A stretch of 64,000 bases of DNA from Collybiopsis luxurians FD-317 M1 (GCA_000827265.1 KN834789.1:124001-188000); one strand, 5' to 3'; shown: positions 35,799 to 47,183, numbered from the stretch's first letter. Notes: generated from the letters alone by a model not told the origin. Made by a program: numbers and translations.

Positions 35799-36123
35799 AC
35801 GATAGATCGCTATACTTTTACTTCACGGACGCATTTATGGACTTTATGTAGCCTATATAATCATTCACAAATTAGTATTACATGGAAAACATGGTATCGA
35901 AACGTCAGCGAAACGGTCATTCTAGGCACTTAGGTCATATCCACCTCACAGTTTAAGCATCCATTGTGTCAGTGATGTATGTAGAGGCAAAGATGATAAC
36001 TCTTGGGGTCTCTGTATCCACGCTTTCTTTCGCCTTTTGAGACCATCTTTCAAGCGACAATTCTTCAGTCGCCAACTGAGACCCGGTCTATCTAGTCGTA
36101 CCTTTTTCATACCTTTTTCCAGA
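35799..36123. other. Intergenic, LEA2-like / GFA
   Basis: This 325 bp stretch lies between two plus-strand genes. The open frame of the next gene extends back to 36037 with an Arg-rich sequence, but that start is TTG rather than ATG. No other feature is seen. Confidence 0.4.
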
Positions 36124-36878
36124 ATGCCCGCAAACCAGAAAGAGAACGGTGAAAAAGAGCACAAAACAGGAAACATCAATCCCAGTGCACACCAATATCA
36201 GGCAGGCGACTCAACGGACAGACCTGAAGACCAGTGGAAATACCGAGAGCCATACCGTATACACGAGAGTAACGAGACCTTTCCTGTAAAGTGGAGAGGA
36301 GGGTGCCACTGCGGTAAAGTCAAATACCAGCTCAGCAGAGAAAAACCTCTGGCTTCGAAATATTGCCATTGCACGACATGTCAGAGACTTCACGGGGTAC
36401 GTACGAAACTCAAGTGTTCGAAAACACTGCAACTGACTAGACTCGCTTGCAGTCTCCTTTTCAGTGGGCAGCCATATTCCACAAAAAGGACATCAACTTT
36501 ACACATGGACACCATGAACTTGGATGGTATGATCCTTCGAATTTTGACATATCGCACCATCTTCCGTGCAAAGTGTCCTGCGCCTTCTGTCGTACGCCAA
36601 TTATGGACGAGGGGAGGAACATGATCTTGCTGTTTCCTACCCTCATTGAGGGAATTAACACCAAGGAAGGCCGGGAAGCGTTCGCGCCGACATGCCATAT
36701 GTTCTACCCTCAGCGGGTGGTAGACTTTAGGAAAGATGGGTTAGTTAAATGGAGTGGATTGGACAACATGAGCGATTTGATTGATGAGGATGAGAATATA
36801 CTGATAAAGTGGGAGAAGGACATGACCGGTGAGATGATGGATGAGAAGAAGAGAGAGGTTTTGGAGATGAACGTTTGA
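36124..36878 (+). CDS. GFA (CENP-V/GFA) domain zinc protein
   Basis: Member of the glutathione-dependent formaldehyde-activating enzyme fold, a small zinc-binding domain. After a polar N-terminus (PANQKENGEKEHKTGN) the conserved VKWRGGCHCGKVKYQL and KYCHCTTCQRLHG supply zinc ligands. A short intron (about 36397-36452) joins this to SPFQWAAIFHKKDINFTHGH and CKVSCAFCRTPIMDEGRNMI, the third Cys cluster. The C-terminus (YPQRVVDFRKDGLVKWSG and an acidic/Lys-rich end) is typical of fungal GFA proteins of about 220 residues. Most such proteins have no demonstrated formaldehyde activity, so a biochemical role is left open. The ATG at 36124 is the first in frame. Confidence 0.88.
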
Positions 36879-37009
36879 ACTAGCAAAAACATATATTAGC
36901 TAAATTAGAATCAATTAGGGCGCTTTTTGGCTCTGCACCACAAAATGGCTGTTCACTGTTCTCAGCTTCCTCTCAACTTTCATCTTGCGCTGGACGTAGG
37001 AACTTCAAT

Positions 37010-38902
37010 ATGGCAGTTTCACTCGAAAAAATCGCACCTCCAACAGACCTGACAGATTCAGATCAAGACACCCTCTTCCAGTACATCTTTCGGCGACTAG
37101 CTGCGTATAGAAATTCTGCGCAACTTCATGCGCTGGCAGAATATAATCTTTCAACATTACACGTCGAAAGAAGGGAAAAGAGGAAAAATGAATTTAGCAG
37201 AATAATAAATGAATGGGCGCAGGAACTAGTCGAAAAGTCTTACATGGTTTGTGGCCAGCCGGACGGAGGTAAGACTTTGATTTGCAGGATTATTTCTGGA
37301 AAATTCAGAGACTATTTTGCAAGATGAATGTCCGGTGTTGGACGAGCTAGCAGATACATCGATAGGTTAAAAGACTCGTTGCATCTGTTCCCACAAAACC
37401 TGACCGAGCTACTAGGAGATCTCCCTGGGATATCGCCTGAGCGCCTCCAATCTGTACTCAACGCGGTTCTCTTCCTCAGCATAGCTGCTACAAAGCAATA
37501 CTCTGCTCGAACGCGATCCTTCTTACTCACCAGCTTCCCTAATCATGTTGTCCCAGATGAAGAGCTGATCGTCATGACCCTGAAGCATCCTGACCAGGCT
37601 CTTCAAGAGGCCCAACAGAAAGCTGAAGCAAGTACCAAAGCTCATGCTTCTAAGAATAAAACATTGCGGTTGGTCGGTATGGGTGCCGCAGCCGTTGCGG
37701 GAGGCGTTCTAGTCGGCGTTACTGGTGGACTTGCAGCACCTTTAATTGGAGCAAGCATCTCAACTATTCTCGGATGGCTAGGTGTAGGGGGAACTGCAGC
37801 TGGGTTGCTTGCGAGTGGACTCGCCGGATCTTCTGCCATCTGTGGCGCACTATTCGGGGTTTATGGTGCTAAATCAACTGCGAATATGGTTCAACGACAT
37901 ACTAGAGAAATTCGCGATCTAGCCATTGTCCCTGTGACTGCCAATACGAATGGAGACGAAACGCTCGGCGTTCGCCTATGTATTAGTGGATGGCTATCTT
38001 CAGAAGCAGACGTCACGGCACCGTGGACCGTCTTTGATGGAGATGACACTCTGGCGTTGAAATGGGTAGGTGTAAATGGAACAGATACTCAGGGCGGATG
38101 CTGATTGCCAGATAGGAAGTGAAAGCATTGGAACAACTCTCAGATGCGCTCTATGCCTTGATCAAGACAAACGCTATGAAGTATGTGCGAGCCGAGATCA
38201 TTCGTCACACTGTGTTTGCGAGTCTACTTGCAGCCCTTGGTCCAATAGCTCTACTGAAGATTGGAGAAATCATTGGTGAGATTTTGACAGGAATTCGCTT
38301 CCCTCTTTATTCATTCTTCTTCATTAGACAACCCTTGGATGAATACCAAAGCTCTAGCACTCAAGGCAGGGGCGGTTCTAGGCGATCTGCTGTCAAAACG
38401 CGTATTCGGAAATCGACCCGTCACATTGATAGGATACTCATTCGGCTCCCTGGTCATTCTCGAAGCTCTCAAGCGCGTCGCGGCCCTTCCCCCTTCCGAA
38501 ACGTCACATCTCATCCAGGATGTGTACCTTTTTGGTACACCAGCTTCGACTGATCCGGCTGTTTGGTCCAGCGTTCGCCGTCTTGTTGCTGGTCGACTTG
38601 TTAATGGATACGCCAGTAAAGATTATGTCTTGGCAGTCCTCTCCCGAGCCTCGGACGTAAGCTGGCAAATAGCTGGTTTACATCCTGTCGATGTGCAGGG
38701 AGTAGAGAATGTTCATTTTGAAGAGGTTGAGGGGCATACTCAATGGAGAGGGATGATTGGGAAATGCCTGAGGGACATCGGGGCGCCTGGAGTCAAAGAT
38801 GAGGAGGTTGACGCGCAGTTGAAGAAGGTGGCAGCAGTAATAGATGAGGATACAAAGATGACTGAAGAGGAGGCGCAGGAAGTTTTGGAAAGAGGATTGT
38901 GA
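37010..38902 (+). CDS. DUF726 family alpha/beta-hydrolase (TMCO4/Mil1-like)
   Basis: Membrane-associated alpha/beta-hydrolase of the DUF726 family (yeast Mil1, human TMCO4). The N-terminal helical part includes FQYIFRRLAAYRNSAQLHAL and NEWAQELVEKSYMVCGQPDG. Then come SRYIDRLKDSLHLFPQNLTE, two Gly/Ala-rich membrane hairpins (LVGMGAAAVAGGVLVGVTGG, GGTAAGLLASGLAGSSAICG) and LCISGWLSSEADVTAPW. The nucleophile elbow is VTLIGYSFGSLVI. IQDVYLFGTPAS and DVQGVENVHF precede the likely catalytic His in EGHTQW. Introns after LALKW and IGEII restore frame. A TGA at 37325-37327 lies in frame; a GTAAGA intron of 78 nt (37269-37346) removes it. That also removes a stretch which, in another frame, reads DECPVLDELAD, common in relatives, so this junction is doubtful. 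Confidence 0.88.
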
Positions 38903-39176
38903 CTTGTGATCATTATAAACTTGTACTCATACACGCTTAATGGACTAGAGACGCCTCAATGACAGGTCAACATTTCGTATTGCGGGAGGAGACCCGCTCG
39001 GGTGCGGAACTGGAGTACCTTTGGATAATTCCCGCTTGTTTCCCGCAATCGCCTATACCGTGATGCGCGTTCGAATTCTGAATTCGGAATGCCAGATCAC
39101 ATGTTTTGCGTGCATTCTTACACACGTCCTTCAGACCAGCAACGTCAACCCTATCCGCTTTTTTCCAGGAATATGA

Positions 39177-39183
39177 TATAAAG
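39177..39183 (+). promoter_or_regulatory. Possible TATA box of the YeeE/YedE gene
   Basis: TATAAAG lies 37 bp before the chosen ATG at 39220. The position fits a TATA element only if the leader is very short, so this is weak. Confidence 0.25.
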
Positions 39184-39219
39184 ACAGGGTTTCATTACAG
39201 GCCTCTTCATACGTCCTCG

Positions 39220-40530
39220 ATGTCTGTTCCCACTCCGCTCACGTCTTTTCTTGGAGGCATTGGTCTTACTCTTCCAGTCCACTCGTTGGCTCTATTGAAC
39301 GGGAACGTATTTGGAATATCCGGTCCGTAAGCTTTGAAAACGCGAAATCAGTTCCGGACTGATATTCTAGTCACAAAGGCTTTGTGCATCGAGCAGTAAA
39401 GGGAAATCGTGAAGCTATTGTTGCGACTCTTGGGCTGATCTTCGGAGGTCTGGTTGTTGGTGCGATCGAGGGAGACGGACCAGCATACGGTTCCCTCTCG
39501 CTACCGACATTGTTAATTTCTGGCTTTTTGGTTGGGCTCGGAACAAAGGTACTTTCAGACTGTTTGTCTTGCGACTGTTCTAACGAATATCTGACTAGAT
39601 GTCCAATGGATGCACGTCCGGGTACGCGCAAAACACGTGTTTAATTTCCGGGAATCTCACGTACTGGTTTTCAGGCATATGCTCGCAGGGTTATCGCGTT
39701 TTTCGAAAAGGTAACGTTAACATCTAGCTCACTGTGGCTTATCAAACTCGCCATTTCCTCATAATCGCAAATGCAGGTCAATTGCAGCAACAGCGACCTT
39801 TTTTGGCACAGCAGTGCTTACAACCCGAATGCTATATCCTCGGACGTTCTCATCTGTCAATAAGCCAAACTGGAATGTCAATTCAACAGACACGGCTCTA
39901 CTTGTAGCTCAAATCTTTCCCCAGCTCGTTTCCATCTCATTATACGCGCATGTTCGTCCCCAATCCAGCTTCACATGGTATTCAGTCTCATACATGCTAT
40001 ACGACAGGCGTCAATGATACCAACGAATCCAAACACTTCTTCGCCTTCTCGTCCTATCGCGCGACTTGCGGCTTTTCTGTCCACCACCGTCGAGTTTGCT
40101 CTGGCGTTGCGATTGTCCAATATGACTGACCCGAAAAAAGTGCTCGCTTTCCTTCTTCTCCCTTTCGACTCGGCTTTCGATCCTTCATTGGCATTCCTCG
40201 CTCTCGGGGCCATTCCTCTTGGCGCAGTTCTGTATCATTTTTTCCGTGGCCCTGAAAAACCGGCTTTGGGAGGCACATGGGCGATACCTAGACCTAGTAA
40301 GGTAGATGCAAAACTCCTGATTGGCTCGACATTTTTTGGTCTTGGATGGGGAATATCTGGGATCTGTCGTACGTTTTACCTTTTTCTATTCGTTTTTGAC
40401 AATACTTAAGATTTTTTTAGCGGGGCCAGTCCTCGTCAACCTTGGACGAGCGTTGGCGAATGGAAGAGGATTTTCCCAGTGGTTCATTTGGCTGTGCGCT
40501 TTTATCGCTGGCGGGCTCTGTGCTAGTTGA
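39220..40530 (+). CDS. YeeE/YedE (TsuA-like) sulfur transport family membrane protein
   Basis: Polytopic membrane protein of the YeeE/YedE family, whose bacterial member TsuA imports thiosulfate. The start at 39220 gives MSVPTPLTSFLGGIGLTLPV. Conserved elements follow: GNREAIVATLGLIFGGLVVG, GPAYGSLSLPTLLISGFLVG, then LGTKMSNGCTSGHMLAGLSR assembled over two introns, and near the C-terminus FFGLGWGISGICPGPVLVNL assembled over another. The Cys residues in NGCTSGHM and GICPGP match those that relay thiosulfate in TsuA. About nine hydrophobic segments are visible. Fungal members form a separate subfamily with unknown substrate. MET8, needed for sulfite reductase, lies 6 kb away, but the two are not adjacent. 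Confidence 0.85.
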
Positions 40531-40754
40531 GCACTACTTTTGAACGAAAGCAATCGTCTGCCGAATGCTGAGCCTGATTAACGAACTTTTAACTTTATAC
40601 AATATGTATTCTTTTAGATCATCTTAACGTCAATCGAACGACCCGTTTTCTTCATATATAGAGGGGTACAGTTCGGTTGTGTAGAATTGTAATGGAGACC
40701 TGCTGCTATTCACGCAAAATTCTGTATTCGCACTCAGTTTATATCCGTGACTGT

Positions 40755-42293
40755 TTATAGCTTTGCCTTCGCACTTGAGTCCCCTGCTATCTCGATTACC
40801 ACTTTGCCAAATTGCTCTCCAGATCTCAGTACTTCGAATCCCTTCTCTGCACTTTCCAGACCCTTGAAGACATTCGATACGACAGGAACAATTTTATGTT
40901 TGGACAAAAACTCTGTAGCATCACGGAGATCCTGCTTTGAGCCCATAGTCGAGCCTGAATAGTAGAAATGTTTGAACTAGAGGAGATGCGATGAATAAAG
41001 AGACAAAACGTTACCCAGTAGCTTTTGATTTCTCAGAACTTCCCGCATTGTAAAGGTGATCTTGGGGTTCGCAGTCCTATCAAGCAAAAAGATGAACAAG
41101 GTCGTTTCCTTTCGAGATGTTCAACACTCTCACATTCCATAACAAACCACTCTTCCCCCTTGCTTCAGAATGGAGCTAACTGAAGCCATGATCTCCCCTC
41201 CACCAGAATCGATAACTGCGTCGAGGACGGCTGGGAAACCCGCCGGAGTGTTTTTCATCACCAACTTGTGGATTTCTTTGGGCCAGTTGGCTGTGGAAAA
41301 TATCGAGGATGAGAGGTGGGATCCTAGAGCGGTATGAACAAAGAGATACAATTTTTATAACTTGTTCCTCCACTAGCTCCCAATTTAATCGCCTTGTCAA
41401 TCTTGTCCTGGCTTCCGCTAGTCACATAGACCAACGCACCCTGGGCAACGGCCAGCTGCAGCGCAGTGAGAGCTACACCCCCTCCTATCCCAGTGATGAG
41501 GATGTTTTGGCCTGGCTTGACCGCGGCATTGACCATCGTTGCTCTGCAGAGATTGAAGATCGAGTTACATCGGGGAGAGCATACAATGACATTACCAACC
41601 TCCACGCAGTGATCCCTGCGACGGGCCATGCGGCCATATGAATGTCGCTCAGATGAGGGGCGGAGGGTATCACTTCGTCCCTATCGACAACGACATATTG
41701 CGCGAATGTACCGAGGGATGGCCAAGCGACGCCTCCGATGACGCTAAAACTAATATTCGACATGCAATTGAATACACGCTGCTGTGTTCAAGTCCGAGGA
41801 TTAAAGCTTACATAGACTCGGGGGCGTCGGGATCGCTATCCCATCCATGAGATGGAGTCAGGAAGACTCTTTGGTTGAGCAGTTTGTCGTTGGCGTCGCC
41901 AGACGCGATTACCACTCCTGGAAGATACAAACGTTGAGGGTTAGTGGTATAGTGCGAAGGGTTCGTTGATACCTGCGCCATCTGCTCCGTAAACAGCACC
42001 AGCTAGTATAGCCGGGTATTGTCCCCTCCTGATCCATACCTTTGTTAAGAGCGGACTCGTGTAAGCCAACAAGCATTTGCAGCTGCAGCGCACGTATAAG
42101 CAGATTGAAAACGCACATCTCGATGATTAAAGCCTGCGGCATTTATTTTTACAAGGAGTTGCCCTGGTTCCAGTTGCGGAATCGGTAGGACCTCGAGAGC
42201 GGCGTCATTCACGTAACCATTGCTTGACTTTGTTTCCCGTTTGCGGACGACTATGGCTTTCGTGGTAGGCGGAAGCTGGCTTTTTGAAGTCAT
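40755..42293 (-). CDS. Quinone-oxidoreductase-type MDR dehydrogenase
   Basis: Medium-chain dehydrogenase/reductase resembling NAD(P)H:quinone oxidoreductase and fungal YogA. It starts at 42293 (MTSKSQLPPTTKAIVVRKRE). Segments in order: LPIPQLEPGQLLVKINAAGF, NHRDV, VVVASGDANDKLLNQRVFLT, GTFAQYVVVDRDEVIPSAPH, MAAWPVAGITAWR, VKPGQNILITGIGGGVALTA (nucleotide-binding GxGGxA), LQLAVAQGALVYVTSGSQDK, LDAVIDSGGGEIMASVSSIL and QGGRVVCYGM. It ends IEIAGDSSAKAKL. The catalytic zinc ligands of true alcohol dehydrogenases are not evident at the expected N-terminal Cys, which supports a zinc-free reductase. Seven or so short introns. The gene converges with the YeeE/YedE gene, 224 bp apart. The substrate is unknown. 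Confidence 0.88.
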
Positions 42294-43003
42294 GGCAACT
42301 TTATGGGACTCGCCTCGATGACAGTCGCAGAGAGAAGTTGCGAGAACATTTCATGGGGATGTGTGGGGGAGCGCCGGTGGCGATCAGTTACCGGATGCCG
42401 GAAGCACCCTCATTACATAAATGTCAAAGCTGGACGTACTCAACGCAACAATCTTTCCTTTTTTGGTGAGTATAGAATGTTACATGTTACAGCTTCATCA
42501 ATCACTCAAAGGTTCCAACGCTAAGATACAGAGGCACCCCATAACATTGCAATTGTTATAACCCCCCGATGATTCCCTATTTACCCACAAACATAAACCC
42601 CCCCAAAAAGCCCAAACAAGTTAACCCAGAAACCCCAGGAAAAGAAGCGAAACCGAAAACACAAGAGTATATATCTATGCACAGTGGTTGGCGTGTTTAA
42701 TAAGTTAGGCAGACGAGTACCACCAAAGTCCTGTACGAGTTCGTGTCTATGAAACCGAGGAGGAAAATGACAATGTGGATCCAAAACAGACTGAAGTCCA
42801 CAAGGTCACTTTGCGCGTGTGCTGTGTTCACACCAAAAGCCCAAGCGAAATAAATATGTACGTCACTTGAACACCAAGAAAACCCAAGGAAAAAAACAAC
42901 CGAAAATCCCAAAGAAACGACAAGACAAAATTACCCGTCAGGAATAGGATACCCTTTATTCTATTTCTTAAAAACTTTCTTTCTTCGTTTTTCTGCGCTG
43001 TGC
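42294..43003. other. Intergenic, A/C-rich on the plus strand
   Basis: About 700 bp without a gene. Between roughly 42580 and 42930 the plus strand is strongly A- and C-rich and G-poor, with recurrent motifs such as cccaaacaag, ccccaggaaaag and cccaaggaaaa. It probably includes the 3' untranslated region of the kinase gene on the minus strand. The minus-strand frames here are Phe/Gly-rich by composition only. Confidence 0.5.
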
Positions 43004-44541
43004 CTATGCCACCGCAGTAACACACTCTCTAACATCTACACCCTCCCAAAACGGATCATCGAGCAGTTGATCTGCGGATGCCCGGTTGCGAGGATCTAGA
43101 CGAAGGCAACGGTGTAGAAAGGCGGCAGAAGTGCGCAGTTGCTCATTGTCCAGAATGTTGAAATTTGCCAGGATCTTGGAGACAGTGTGGGAGAACATTG
43201 GAGGGTGGGACTTGAGTTGGCCTAGGAGGGAAGCAGTGAGCAGGGTTGGGAAGGAAACGTGGGCATTACCGCGGTCCCAATCTCGCGCGCGGAGCCACAA
43301 GACCACTCACAAGAATGATCAAAGTATTTAAACCCTAACTCGCTACTTTTCAATTGCTCGGGTTCAAATTTCTCATCGGTAAAGCACTGCATCCTCCAGA
43401 GGTGACTTCCGACTGCGTCCAGAAGATGCTCAGAGTATGAACGCTTCTTGAACAGGGTCTGGCCGCAGAGGAATTCGAACGCCTGGGTGGAAGGATAAAA
43501 AATAGACATAAGCACGATGCTTGGAGCGGAAGAATGTAACATACCAAACAACCAAATGTCCAGATGTCGACTTTCTCATCCCATGGCCCACGAAGCAACG
43601 TTTCTGGAGCTCGCAAGGCCTCTGCCGTGATCTCATCAAAATTGGTTCGCCCGATGAATTGGGCTGGAGCAATACGTAAAAAACTCAATTAGAATCGCGG
43701 TTCTTTTACTAAGATGCTTCTTACCGTTGCCAAAGTCAGCGATAACAAAAGTCCTATCTAAAGCCTCATCAACAGATGGAACAGGAAGCGGATTCTGAGA
43801 GCCAAAATCAGCCTCCGAGGTGTGTCCTCTGTCGAAGAGAATATTGTCATGCTTGAGATCTGTGTGGACGACGCCCAGTTTATGCATGGTCGCTAGACCC
43901 TTCAACGTATGGAACAAGATACGTTTGGCAAGACTGAGAGGGAAACCGTTACGAGCATAGCTACGCTTGAGATGCTCTACGTCGCCACCGAAGACATCTG
44001 TTACAAGACAGAGATGAGGGCCGGTCTCAGATCGGCCTGGATGCATAAAGTTGGAATGCAGAGAGAGGCAGTGGCCTTCCTTGGGCTCTGCTGCATGAGG
44101 ACTTGAGGAAAGTTTGCGAAGAACATCAAGTTCCGGAGTCAATCCATCTTGAGCGAGTCGAGTTGCAAAACCTGTGAGGACTTTGATAGCTACATGCTTC
44201 GAGTCCCTGCGAGTGGAAGGGCGAATTAGCTGTCGGGGCTGCATAGGAAACATGGAAATCACTAACTCGTGGTCCTTGGCCAGCCAGGTACTAGAATACA
44301 TGCCCCACCCGAGTCGTCTTATGATTGAGAACCTGTCATGTTGACCGAGACTGTCGCCAGCTTTTAGCCGGGCGAAACCGTAGCCGTCGTCAACACTAAG
44401 ATGCAGAGGTTCCTGCAAAGGCTTTGAGCCGTTGACGAGGGCAGCGAGAGATCGCCTGGAAGACCCGGTAAAAGAACGTCTAGAAAGAGCGGACGCGCCT
44501 GAAAAGGCACAGTGAGAAGAAGAAAAACGGGTTAAAGACAT
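43004..44541 (-). CDS. SRPK-like Ser/Thr protein kinase
   Basis: Kinase related to SR-protein kinases, a class greatly expanded in basidiomycetes. After a Ser/Arg-rich N-terminus come RFSIIRRLGWGMYSSTWLAK (glycine loop of SRPK type), KHVAIKVLTGFAT (catalytic Lys), LHSNFMHPG, HLCLVTDVFGGDVEHLKR and the loop GVVHTDLKHDNILF. A spacer follows, then FVIADFGN (DFG), ALRAPETLLRGPWDEKVDIW (APE) and TFGCLVFEFLCGQTLFKK. The last exon holds LRTSAAFLHRCLRLDPRNRA and the usual DPFW end. The SRPK spacer between lobes is short, which is normal for these fungal forms. The first 32 residues (SLTRFSSSHCAFSGASALSR and on) are basic and Ser-rich and could be a mitochondrial presequence. About six introns. Confidence 0.88.
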
Positions 44542-44879
44542 TACAGGCGAAATTGAGGTGAGGGCGAGGAGGGGGGATGCCTGGAAAAAGAGAGGACAGC
44601 CGGCTAGCTAGTTTTTATAAATGATTCAAATTTTGGTTCGTCACATGAGGCCTTGAGGCTCCAACTTGCTGTGATCTTGGGTCTTGCTTAGCAGGTTTGC
44701 AGAATTATTTTTACAGAGCCAGCCAACAAAAGTAAACTAGTCGATATGATCAGAAATAAACCTCAAAAATTATTTTCAGAAGCATCATTGACCCGTATGC
44801 AAACGGAACGGAAGTAGCGGCCCGACATACATACAGTACACATAGCTCGTACAGTCTACAAAATACAAATAAATTATTA
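44542..44879. other. Intergenic, kinase / SLT11
   Basis: A 338 bp A/T-rich stretch between two minus-strand genes. It carries the kinase promoter and the 3' flank of SLT11. No defined element is recognised. Confidence 0.4.
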
Positions 44880-46120
44880 TTACGCTCCAACAGTCACTGG
44901 TGAAGCTGCAGGTGTAGCTTTTGCAGAATTGGAGGGCTTCGACCGTCCCCATTTCACAGTCACTCGCTCTCCATCAATGTCGAGGCCGTTAGCCCAAGCT
45001 TGCGCGGCTTGTTCACAAATTTCACGTTCCTTAAAATTGATAAATGCGCATCTGGAGAATAGACCAAGTTAAGTATAAAATGATCAGATACACACAATAG
45101 GGATGCGTACCTTGACTTGGCGACATGTACAACTGATTTGAGTTGAGCAGGCTCTACCGATGTTAATGATTGCAATACCCGAGTGCGTATCGAAAGTTCA
45201 GTAGAGTTGGGCGAAAGGGAAGAAAGGAATAAAGAGGTCTGAAATTCAATGTTCAGATATCAAACTTACGAATGAGGGAATAAATGACGTACAATAGTCT
45301 GATCTTCTGGCGGTTTAAGTCCTTGACTCTCAGCATGGTTCGTCAAAATTTTCCGAGCTACAGGGTCATTGCGACCATGGTAGCGGTCTTGTATATTTTG
45401 ATGTGCAAGTTCATTGTCCACAGGCTTCTCATGCCGATAAGGACATTCTGCACCTCGATTACATTCGCCTTTAACAAAGAATGTGCAGATTTTTGGACGG
45501 TTGCGCTTGTAATATGGATCTGTCCGTGCGAGCTGCTTGAGCATCTCTTTGCCTGCCGACTGTGCTTTGCCGATATCGAGACCAGACTTGTTTCCCTCAA
45601 GCTGAAGAATAGTCAATAACAACCTTTCGCTAACATGAAATCCAGGACGCACCTTTCCCTCCATATTCTGCGCATAGTATTCTCTATTAATATCGCTCGT
45701 CGGAGCTTCGTTCACGAAGCCTAGCGCGGTGTCCCGAATTTGAGTTGGCAGACCATACTCGAGATCCAAAAGACATGTCTGACAAACATTCTTGATCTTT
45801 GCGCAGGTCTGACAAATTACGGTCGTTTTGTAACGACTCCCCGAGCCAGGATTCCAACGAAAAACGGTAAAAGGCCTGGCACATGTTCCACAGGACCGCC
45901 CAAATTCCTGCTTGGACTGAAAACAAACGAGTTAGAAGCATTCCTAGGTCCACATGAACTCGAAAAATTCTAACCATCCTAACGAAGGGATTATCACCCA
46001 GACCTAAAAAATTATGAGCCAGCTCCAATGAGACCAATCACCTCTTGACATACATGTTTCGCATAAAACTGGGAAATCTGATTGTTCCCAGCCGGACTTG
46101 TTGAGATCGGTAGCTGGCAT
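44880..46120 (-). CDS. SLT11: Pre-mRNA splicing factor SLT11/RBM22
   Basis: Spliceosomal protein that contacts U6 snRNA and the intron in the catalytic core. The start at 46120 gives [20 protein letters not shown], followed over an intron by [12 protein letters not shown], the zinc-binding N-terminus. Next are [40 protein letters not shown] and [20 protein letters not shown] zinc finger is explicit: [19 protein letters not shown] (Cys-x8-Cys-x5-Cys-x3-His), preceded by [24 protein letters not shown] leads into the RRM, whose last strand is [20 protein letters not shown], followed by [14 protein letters not shown]. It ends SPVTVGA. All parts are diagnostic of RBM22/Slt11. About seven introns. 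The RRM region between 45260 and 45060 is broken by introns I placed only roughly. Confidence 0.93.
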
Positions 46121-46252
46121 AATGAAGGTACAGTGTGAAGGACAGGAGCAAGTCGCGCCAGTCAGCCCCGGACAGCTTCGACCGGCTTACAAATCATTTT
46201 TCCTTTTCTGAAATTTTTAGCGCCGGCCAGTTCCTTCTCCTCGACGTCCATC

Positions 46253-47183
46253 ATGCAAACACAACCAGTCGACAGTCCCTCGCCCAGCGGAGGATCATTG
46301 ATGATCGCTTGGCAGCTAAAGGATAAACGGGTCCTGCTCGTCGGCGGGGGTGAAGTTGCCTCTCAACGCGTCGAACATCTTCTGGGAGCAGACGCACATA
46401 TCACAATTCTTTGCCCCGAAAAAGGCCTCTGTCCTGCTACCAAGATGTACATCGATAATCATCCGCAGCGTATTTCCTACTACGATCGACGCTTCACCGG
46501 TCCCGCCGAACTGCATAAAATGGATCTCGTTCTCACCGCCATAGACAGCCCTGCTGCCAGCAGGGAAATCGTCGAGCTCTGTCGCAAAGCCAAGATTCCC
46601 GTGAACGCTGCCGATATTCCAGACCTTTGTGACTTTTACTTTGGTGCTCAAATTCGTGATGGGCCTCTCCAGATCTTGATTTCTTCTAATGGGAATGGAC
46701 CTCGTATCGCTGCATTGATCAAGGACAAAGTACGAGCCAGTCTAGAGGGACACGAAGGTCTAGCTATTTCGAAAATAGGTCAACTTCGTTCTCAGCTCAA
46801 GGGTCGCGTTCCCGAAATTGGAGGGGCTACTGGAAGGAAACGGATGAAGTGGATGTCTAGAATCTGCAATGAATGGCGTCTGAAGGACTTCATCGCGCTT
46901 GATGATGACATGATTCAAAAATTGCTGGATGAAGGTTGGGAGAAGAATCGTGTTCCCACCTTTGAAGAGGTCAGCAGCGGCAAACCTTCACCCTCATCCT
47001 TGGACAGCCCTGGCTCAGACAAAGTTCAACCTCCAAATTCACACCTGTTTGGATCAAACCTTCTTCTCCCTCTCGCGAACTTTGTCGCTGGTGCAGTAGT
47101 CATGGCTGCAATAATGCTTGCTCGTCAACGATGGTATGTATCTCTGTATGGTGTCGTTACGTTTGTTACTAACCATTCATAGA
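46253..47183 (+). CDS. MET8: MET8-like siroheme synthase (precorrin-2 dehydrogenase / ferrochelatase)
   Basis: Bifunctional enzyme that oxidises precorrin-2 and inserts iron to make siroheme, the cofactor of sulfite reductase in sulfate assimilation. The start at 46253 leads to SLMIAWQLKDKRVLLVGGGE with the NAD-binding GGGEVASQR, then DLVLTAIDSPAASREIVELC. The active-site region is VNAADIPDLCDFYFGAQIRD, containing the Asp used by yeast Met8 for both reactions. PLQILISSNGNGPRIAALIK and the helical C-terminal domain follow. After a Ser/Pro linker there is a membrane segment (LLLPLANFVAGAVVMAAIML) ending ARQR. The stop is probably split by an intron: CGATG, GTATGT...CATAG, then A, forming TGA at 47183. 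Without splicing the frame runs to 47182 with an extra hydrophobic tail. Confidence 0.93.

Noticed and set aside
36037..36123. Arg-rich N-terminal extension of the GFA protein that looks like a mitochondrial presequence
   Set aside because: The frame opens with TTG, not ATG; the first ATG is at 36124, so the extension is probably untranslated.
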